Origin: Eutreptiella sp. 'Long Island Sound 2002' | Taxonomy: Eukaryota > Euglenozoa > Euglenophyceae > Eutreptiales > Eutreptiaceae | Direction: 5' to 3' | DNA: 64,000 nt | Assembly (NCBI GenBank): GCA_964036045.1 | Contig: OZ038379.1 | Span: 185,528,495 to 185,592,494, forward strand | Part shown: positions 52,701-61,700 of the stretch, piece by piece | How positions within the stretch are numbered: position 1 is the stretch's first letter | Layout: the number at the start of each line of letters is the position of its first letter | Made by a program: the position numbers and the translations under genes | Notes under the pieces: model-generated | Told to the model about the DNA's origin: nothing | The model's database searches: none | Seen by the model: only the letters and a program-made list of their open reading frames with translations

Positions 52701-55700
52701 CACCACAACCGCCGCGTGCACACCCCCACAACCGGGAACAGACCCTCCACATCGAGAGGGAATGCGTCCCCGGGGCACATGTCTTCGCGTGGCCCCGCCC
52801 CAACTGCACGAGGCACGGCCCCTTTGTCCGGTGCCGAGTTTGACCACAAAACCGCTCCCCTACCCCCGCCCGCCAGCGCCGGAGGCACGCCCCCACAAAC
52901 AAAACACACAGCGCTCGCAAATGCCTCACATTCAGTCATTCCCATGGCGTTGGGGGCGGCGGAGGCGGGGAAGTGGGGGGGGAGAAGGGGCGATGCGATC
53001 CGCAATTGGTTTCGCATGTTGTCGCACTGTTGTCCCCTGATTTTCATTGGGTGTGCCTTTTGGTGAGTACCGTGCGCCAAAAAGGGGGGGGGGGAAGGGG
53101 GTCAAGAGCATTGGGGGCGTGAGGGCAGGGCACGTTGGTCTGCAGAGCCCACAAAGACCGGGACCGTTGCAGGGGAAGTCACGTGGTCTTTGGGCACATT
53201 CGCGCGGGACCGGGTCCGGTACATCGCCCAGGCACACAGGCCAACACCACGGCCGACACGAGGCAACGCCCGGGGCCGGGCACATGAAGCGGGGCATCAT
53301 ACGAGAATCAGCAACGCCGTGTGCAGCGACGCCCCAAACGGTTGGCTCGTCAGTAGCGGCGGGATGAAGAGCACCGCCACCGCGAACACGAGCAGCGCCG
53401 GGGTGTAGAACCGGGCGAACCGGTCCACAAACACGCCGATGGACGACGGCTTGGCCTGTGCCTCCTCCACGATGGCCTACGCAGCGTGGCGGTCGATGGG
53501 TGGGCAGCGCCCGAGGGGCGGAGGAGTGGCAAGGTACGGGGGAGGGGGGTCTGCCACACAGGATCCGTAACAAGGAGGTAAGAGGGGGGGGGTTTTGGCA
53601 AGAAGCCATGGTCTTGTGTTCTCGTCTGCAGCTGGCGGCGCCCACTGGCAGATCGCCATTCGCTGCCCTTCCCTTCCCTTTCCTTCAGTGAAGGTCCACC
53701 AAGCCGCTGTTTTGGTCCGCCGTTTCTGTTTCTCCATGGTGGCGGGTTGCGTCGACCAAAACAAGAGGGGGGGGGGGGGGGCAGTGTGTCAGGCCTCTGT
53801 ACCCCTGCCCCCCCTCAGGGGCTGCAGTCGCCCCCGGCCGCGCCCAAGTGCCCTCGAACCGTTCTGGAATCGCCGGGAGTTGCCGCCCCTCCCCCACAGC
53901 CCCCCCCCCCAAACAACCGCCAGTAACCGCTTTGAATTAGGTCCTGAGGCCTCCTACACGAGCCTCCGTCCCATCCAAGCGCACGCCGCGGGGCGCAGAG
54001 CGAGAGGGAGACCCCCCCCCAGGGCTGGGTCACCCTCTTCCCCCTCTTTCCGGGACTCCAGCCCCCACCACCCACGGGAATTCGGGGGGGGGGGGGTGGG
54101 ATAGGGGGATGGGTCGGTTATAGTCCCAGCCACGGGCGAACAGCCTCAGTGGCTCCGGCCTCATGTCCCCTGGGGGGGCAGTGGCTGCGGGCACCCCCGC
54201 TGGCTGTACAGCTGGCCGCAGCATCACCGCCCCCCCCCCCCACCCATGGGCACTTCCCGCGGTTGGGGCAGGGAGCAGGGAAGGGGGCGCGCGAGCCTGG
54301 TGGATGTTTTTGGCTCCATCTCGGCCACGCTCACTGCAGCGGCGCAAGCAGACGGCACACCGGGTGTACCCCCTCCTCCCCGGGACCGCAAGCTGCAGGG
54401 GGCTGCAGGGCGGCTTCGAGCTGGGAAGGATCCAGGTGCCTCCACACCCCTCCGCGAACAGGGGCAGCAGGGTATTGCAGGCAGGATCTGGAGCAGCAGG
54501 GTGCTGCAGGGCGTGCTGTGCTGCAGGCAGAGGCTGCTGCTCTGGATCAAGGGTGTCAGGGACAGGGTGGTCCACCTCTCCCCCCGGTGCGGCGAAGCCC
54601 CTCCCCTCCCTCCCTCCGTGGGCGGGCAGGGCAGGCTCAGGTACGCAGCAATGCGGCAAGGGGTGGCAGGGCAGCACGTGGGGCACACCGTCAGCGGCGC
54701 CCCTCGCAGCACAGGGGTGCAGCAGCCCGCATGCCGGCCCGGGGGGAGGGGGGGGGCTCTTGAGCCTAGGCTTCACTCGGCAGGTGCAGCCATCGGGAGG
54801 GGGGGACACCCAACCCCCCACAGCCGGACGGGAGCGCACAGCCCGAGCTCTCTCCTCGGAAGATCCCACGTAGGATGGAGGCTCAGGTCCTTCCTCCTAC
54901 GGTGTACGGCCATTCTAATACATCCCTGGGTCAAGGTCGGGGTTACCTGGCCTAGACCCTCCTGAACAAACATGAGGTTCATATGAGGCTATTGCTGAGT
55001 GACCCCCAGAGGGGGGGGGGGGGGGCTGGCCAGCCCCGGCCAACCCACCCACCACCCACCCACATCCGAAAAGTCTTCCTCAGGGGGGGGGGATGAAAAT
55101 CATTAAAGAGGCCGGAAACATGACGCCGATTGTAGGTGCACAACCTCTTTTTTGGCCTCTGACCCCCCCCCCCTTCCCTGCTGTGGGATGCGAATGTCAA
55201 GTGCGAACCTGCAAACCCCACAAGGCAAAAGGCCGCAGAGCAACACAGCCTGAACACGAAGCTCTTCGGTGACATGGTCATAGAAGCCTCAACAGAGGTA
55301 CCCAGAAGAGGCAGTACTGTGGGCTGGTTCGGATGGCTCTAACTAAACTTGCCTAAACAATGTGTGATACATCGACCGAGACATTCGTTCATCTCTCTTT
55401 CTTTTTTTTTGCTCAACTTTCGAAGTGTGCGACTGCTGCCGACTGGCTAGGAGTGCCCCCCCCTTTGCAATGTCCCCCCTTTTGTCAGGCCGGTTTTTAC
55501 GGACGGCTCGTCCAAGAAGTTTGATGGGGTTGGCAAACTCGGGGGATATGGAGTATATAGTCAAGATGGGCAGTCCATTGCACAACATATGCCTATTGGG
55601 ATGAAACAAACCAACAACGCAGCAGAACTTATGGCGGCGCTTCGCGCTCTGCGATTGCACACACATGGAAAGGTCACCATATGTTCTGACTCTGAGTACG

Positions 55701-58700
55701 TCCTGCTTGGAGTCCGTGGGGCAGCCAAGCGCTGGAAAGTCAAAAGGTGGGTGGGCTCATGCAGACCAGTCAGCAAAGTTCCCATTTGGGAAGAAGTGCT
55801 GCTGGAACTGGACCGAAATGAACGTGAGCTTGTTTGGATCAAAGTCCCCTCACACGTCAGAGTGGAGGGCAACAATGAGGCTGACCGCCTAGCATCTGTC
55901 GGACTCCATTGACATGCACTATACCCCTTCAATCCCACGCCACACAAAAAAGAAGCCACACAATTTTGCACTCCCCCACCGCCACTCAAATGTTCCAAGT
56001 TTGAAGTCAACACTCCCCCCGCTCCTGATGTTTCCAAAACAATTGATTTTCCTGTGGCCTCGCTGCCAGCCATTCCACTGCACTCAGCGAGAGCCGAGTC
56101 TATCCTGCAGTCAGTCCAGCTCGAGGTTCTTTCGGATCCTGACACGGATAACACAGATGCGAGTTGCACCGATTCCGGGCTCGACTCAGGCGCTTCAGAC
56201 ACGGCGTCAACCGTTTCATGGGCCTGCAGCTCCAACGGTTTCAGCACGGATGTGAGCGACTCTCGTTTGCGCTAGGCACCTTCCCATTTGCATCTTCCAT
56301 GATTGTATGTTAGACTACCATTTACTATTGGTTTTCCTCCTGATATATTTTACACACAGACACACCAAAGGGCACAGGTGACGCCGCCCACACCAAGCAC
56401 ACAAAGCACAACGCAGGGGAACAGAAGGTCAACCTCAAAGGCCAAAGGAGTGCCGAGGGGGACAATCTATGCCGCCTCTCGTAAGGTTTCACATGACCGT
56501 TGTCCGGCTCTAAAGCATGGATGGCCTTAGGTCTTATAATATGATGTGTACATAAACAAGGAAGCACAACAACATTGTACTTAGTGGATGACAGCTTCGC
56601 TGTGGCGCACACAAACTATTGGACTAAAGGCTGAAAGTGCCTATGGCGGGGGCATTCAGTCAATTGAAGCCGACCAATGCTCTCCCCCACGGGGGGGGGG
56701 GGGTCACGAAGTGACATTTCCCTCTCCTGGGGGTGGATTGCACCACAAATCTGTACCATAGTATCACAGTGTAAATCAGCTTCGGCGCCTGGTAAAAATT
56801 CTATTGCCTTTGGCAGTGCACCTCGAAGAGAGGCTGATAGTCAGCCAATCAGTCCCTTAGCCAGGCCAGCAGTCAGTTAGACAGAAACACACAGTTTGGG
56901 TTTTTTGTCAGTGGCAGCCACGGCCCCAAGTACCCCCCCCCCCCCGCTTGTAATAGCTGCGCAAAAGTACCAAATTAATACGGTCCCTACGCCGACTGTA
57001 GCTTAGACAAGGGCGTGGCTTGTGCACAACACATACAACTACCGACACACACGTGGGTGAGTGCATGGTATGAGTGCACCTTAACCTCCGCCCATGTTCC
57101 CAAAGGCATGTAAACACAAGAAAGGGTTTGAAACATGAAACTTCAGGTTCACATTCATGTTCCTACAAGCAATGAGGCAAGAGAAGCCTGCAAATGTTCG
57201 GCTTGGAAACCCTTCTTGCGATCATACACCATGTGGAACAACTCCACATGCTCACTACTTGAAGATGCCTTTGAAGATGCCTTTGCCCGAGGTTTAGGGG
57301 CTGGTTTGGGCTCACGCAAATTCAAGTTCTTGGGAATGAAATTGCCTTGCATGTGGTCTCTTGTACAGTACACTCACAACCCTATGTAACTAGCAAATTC
57401 GTCACCAAACCCATGTCGTGGGTGGCTGCACTACATTTGGTACCAAATTAAAATTAGGTCCCAAATTAACACGGTCCCTACGCCTACTGTAGCTTGGACA
57501 AGGGAGTGGATCGCGATCCATCGCAGCAATCCACCTTCCGTCAAGGGATCCGGTCCTCCTTTGTGTGGCAAGTGCACCGGGTGTTCTGGCGACAACGGGG
57601 GTTGTCACGGCAACACCGTATGCCCCCGAAGGCGGAGAATCACGGCGGCGGCGCGGTACGCCCTCCGGCCAATGCCACGGCCGTGGCCGATACTTCCCGC
57701 CCTCGAAATGGGCAGAGGGCCAAACCACGCGGAACAGATGGCGTGCGTTGGCGGTGCCAAAGCGACGCGGTTCACCTGCACTATGCCCCAGTAGTGCCCG
57801 CGAAAAAGGGACCCAGAATTCGGTGGACTACAGGGACAGAGGCTCCGAGGCAGTGGCACAGCAGCCGTGGGAGGGTGGGCCATCCACTGTTTGGAGGGCC
57901 TCCGCGGTTTGGGTCGTTTGGGGGCTGTGTACACACCCGCAGCGTACCCGGGGGGGGGGGGGGGGCAGCACCGTCGTCCGGTGCAGCGACAAGCACAAAG
58001 TGGGGCCTGTCCGGCTGGCGGACAAACCGTGTGGACGGAGCTTGTGGAGGACGGACCTTCTCTGGCACATCCATTCCCTCCTAAAGAAGAGTGGCGGCGA
58101 GGGGGGGGGGGGTGTCTACAAAAACCGGTTGGTCACCGTGTCGTACACCCGGTGTCCAGCGCCGTGTCTCTTTGGGTGACCTGTGTGTTGGTTGAGGTCT
58201 TTGGGGTGGGAGACGATGGGGAAGGCGTACCCTTTTGTGGGTGATGGGGTGGACGGTTTGCCCCACGGGTCACGATGGCAGCCCCAACGTCCGTGACTGT
58301 GAAGTTTGGAGGGGGCTCTCCAGGGGCCACACATGATTGGTCTGCTGCAGCTCCAAGCATTTGGCCCGTGGTGTCCTCGTGAAATGTGCGAGACCAGGCT
58401 GGTCCCCTACCAAATCTGTGCCTGGGCTGAGGTCTGTGGACCCCGGAGCCCGGACCCGGAGGGGGAGGAGGGCGAGACCTAATGAAGGTGAGCAGGGGGG
58501 GGGGGGGAGGGGGGGGTCCTGGAATCAACCCTTCAAACCGAATGAAGGAGGTGTGCCACTGAATAACGGGCTCCAGTGGCCGACCAAAACCAAAAGGCAA
58601 GTGCAGCCTGTCGCCACAATGCGCCAAAGACTCCGTTACCGCCAGGTCAGGCACAGGCAGATTGTCGACATATCTGTTGATACACAATACACACACTCAC

Positions 58701-61700
58701 AGCGAGCAGCGCATCACGCCGATCACCTCCCGGTGTATAGGTTGAGGGCATCAGGTGCCCAGCTCTGGAGGGAAGGTTGCTCCGACAGGGGGCCTCCAAG
58801 CCCCCCGGTGCCCTATCCTCCCTGACTTCCGGGAGCAGTGGCCCATGGCGATCTCTGTACGGGTGCTGGGGCAAGATGAAGACCGGGTGACCGGTGCGCG
58901 GGACATTCCGCCACCCCCTCAGACCCTCAGCCGTCAGGTGGAGCGGTGGCGCTGCTTACCTCGCACTCCCCGCAGATACGGGGGCGCTGTGGTGCACCGA
59001 TACGGCGTCCCTGATAGACCTCCCTCGTGTACTGAGTGGGCCTGGGCATGGGCAGTGGCTGCCCTGTGGCCGGGCGTGGCTCCGGGTCCACGAGGTGGCC
59101 GCGGTTGTGCTCGTGGTCGTGTGCGACACCGGCGGTGATGTGGTGGCCGCGCCAGCGCCCTGTGGCTTGCCTTTCCTCAACGCAATTGGAAATGGAAGCA
59201 AACAACAAACCGCAAATGTGCGAACGGCAGCTCGATCCCCCACCCCCCACCCACCCACCCACCCCCCGGACCCCCTGCTGTACATCTGAATGCAGGTCCC
59301 TCGCAAACCGGTCGAGCACAATCGGCCCCGTCCTGTCCCCCTTTGTCATCCGAGTGCACCTCTCCACAACCATGTTAGCACATGGTGCTGGGGTGTACGT
59401 GAGAAGGCTGTCGTAAATAATGGTGCGGCACGGGGTGTCGCGCGCCCAGCCAAGGCCGCGTGGTCGTATTTCATCTCACGTCTCGCGCCTGCTCTCGTCG
59501 GGTTGTCCAGGCGAAGGTGCCCCAGCCCTGATCCGAACCGACATCCTCCACCTTTCCTCGTATACTCCCCTCAGTGCCTCCCCTCAGTGCCTCCCCTCAG
59601 TGCCTCCTATCATAGCCTCCCCTTGTAGCTTGCCCCTCATAACCTGCCCTGGTTGCCTGCCCTATTACCCCCCCGTACAGCCTCGTCTACGGGCCTCGCA
59701 TCAGAGCCTCCACTTGCATCTTCCCCCTAATGACCTCCCCTCATCGCCTCCTCTAACACAACACAACACACCACAACACACCACAACACAACGCAACACA
59801 GCGATTTACAGCATCACACAGCACAGCACAACACGATACACCACACCACACCATAACACAACACAGCACAACAGCCCACACCACAACGCTGCAACACGAC
59901 ACAGCACCAGATGACACGACACACCATCGCAATGCGTCATAGAGTCATGAGGCGCGGAATAGTTCCACACCTGAATGCTGGCAACTGTGGATTCACTGGC
60001 CGTGCCCGTCGTCCTCACTTCCATGAACCCGTTTTGAACGATTGTACCGGCAGTCACCGAGTCCCCTGGGCCCTTACTCAAAGGAGCAGCCTCGCCAGTC
60101 ACTGCGCTCTCATCCACCGCTGCCGAGCCACTGACTACTTCGGCGTCCAATGGTATTTGATCCCCAGCACGGACTCCCAGCAGCGTGCCAACAGCCACAT
60201 CCTATTGAGAGGGGCACGGGGTCTGGCGGATCCAACACCCAACCCACACCCACATACAGCCCCCCCAACCCCTGCTACAAAGCCTTGTCTTGAACGTAAA
60301 GATCGATGACTACCATGAGAACTAAGGGCGGTGTGGTATGGTGCGTGCGGTGTGGTGTCATTGCTGTTCGGCTGTTCAGGCGTTGAGTTGTGTTCTGATG
60401 CGATGCTGCACTTTCACGTAATCTCGAATAAGTCATGACCAGGACCATGACAATCATGAACACATCAATACCTCCACATTGACCACCTCCCCCTTCCTTC
60501 CAGGCTCCGCCAGAATCGCCACTTGCACGTGGCTGACATCGATTCCTCGGATCTCCCTTCGGACCTTCTCAAAGCAGACCTTCTCCAATATGCCTGAAAG
60601 TAAAGGAGCATGCAGTGCTGTGTCCTGTGCTGCTGGTGTGTGCTGAGGTGCTGGGTGGCCTGTTCGGAGAAGGAGGGGGTTAATGTGGAAGAAGGGGGCA
60701 TGATGCCGGGAGGAAAAGAGGCGTGCCCACACAAAGAGACAGAACGTGGAGAAGTGGAGAAGTGGAGGGAGTGGGACAGGCAGGCACAACAGGCAGGCAA
60801 CGAGGGAGGGAGACAGGGGCAGCGAGGGGGGGAGGGACGGTGCGAGGGAGAAAGGACAAAGAGGGAGGCGCAGCAAGGGAGAGGGGAGAGAGGAGGCAGG
60901 AAGGAGGGAGGGGGATAGTGATGGGAAAGAGGGCTAGGAAGAGACGAGGGAGGGAGGGAGGGAGGGGCAGTGAGGGAGTTGCAATTGGAGCAGAGCATGA
61001 TCTACGGTGCCCAAACCGCCTGCCCAGGGCCCGTTTATGTGGCTGCGAGTTAGGCTCTGTCCCTTACCAACGGCTCCTGTTGCCACTCCTCATATCGCAG
61101 ACCGGGATTTCCCACTGTTTTCTGCGGTGCGATCAATCGAAGATGCGAAATGGGAGGGGACCCAAGGACCCCAATGCTGCCTGGAGGTGGGGCCGAAGGA
61201 CCTTACACAGGGATGCCGGTGTCGCGCAAGAAACAGGAGGGGACCCAAGGACCCCTGAGGATGATATGCATAGCCTGCAGGCACAGAGTGTCCCATGCTG
61301 CATACTGGTCCTTCGGTCCCGTCCCCTTTCACATCTTGTGCAGCACCCTGCACTGCACTGCACCGGGGCGGTCCTTAACAAGGAGAAAAAAAAGAAGTGT
61401 TCCTGTACCCTGGTTTCCCAAAAGTGCCGACGGGCACACCATGTGTTGGCGGTTGGCGGTTGGCGGTTGGCGGTTGGCGGTTGGCGGTTCATGGCAGTTG
61501 GTGGCGGTTGATGGTGGTTGGCGGCAGTTGGTGGTTGGGGATTGGCGGTTGATGGCGGTTAACAGTGGTTGGCGGTTGGCGGTTGATGGTCCCTTGGGGC
61601 GGTCCTTAAGGGCGGTCCTTAACAAAAAAAAAAAATCTCGGTCCCAAAGGACCGCCCTGCACTGCACTGCCCTGCCCTTTGGTGACCTGCCACAAGTATA

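Larger units (their letters stand above)
53477..59970. other. ATPase intron 3
   Basis: This 6.5-kb intron holds the antisense RNase H region (55.45-56.28 kb), the second copy of a direct-terminal-repeat element (56963-57507), many poly-G tracts and an A/C pentamer repeat near its 5' side (59755-59890). Around 59300-59373 is a short segment resembling exon 4. GC-rich frames at 54.0-54.9 and 57.5-59.2 kb have no domain signature. Confidence 0.6.

Noticed and set aside
58755-59289. Plus-strand exon-like frame (ALWCTDTASLIDLPRVLSG...)
   Set aside because: It reads smoothly for about 80 codons, but it has no family signature or clear splice sites and lies antisense in an ATPase intron.
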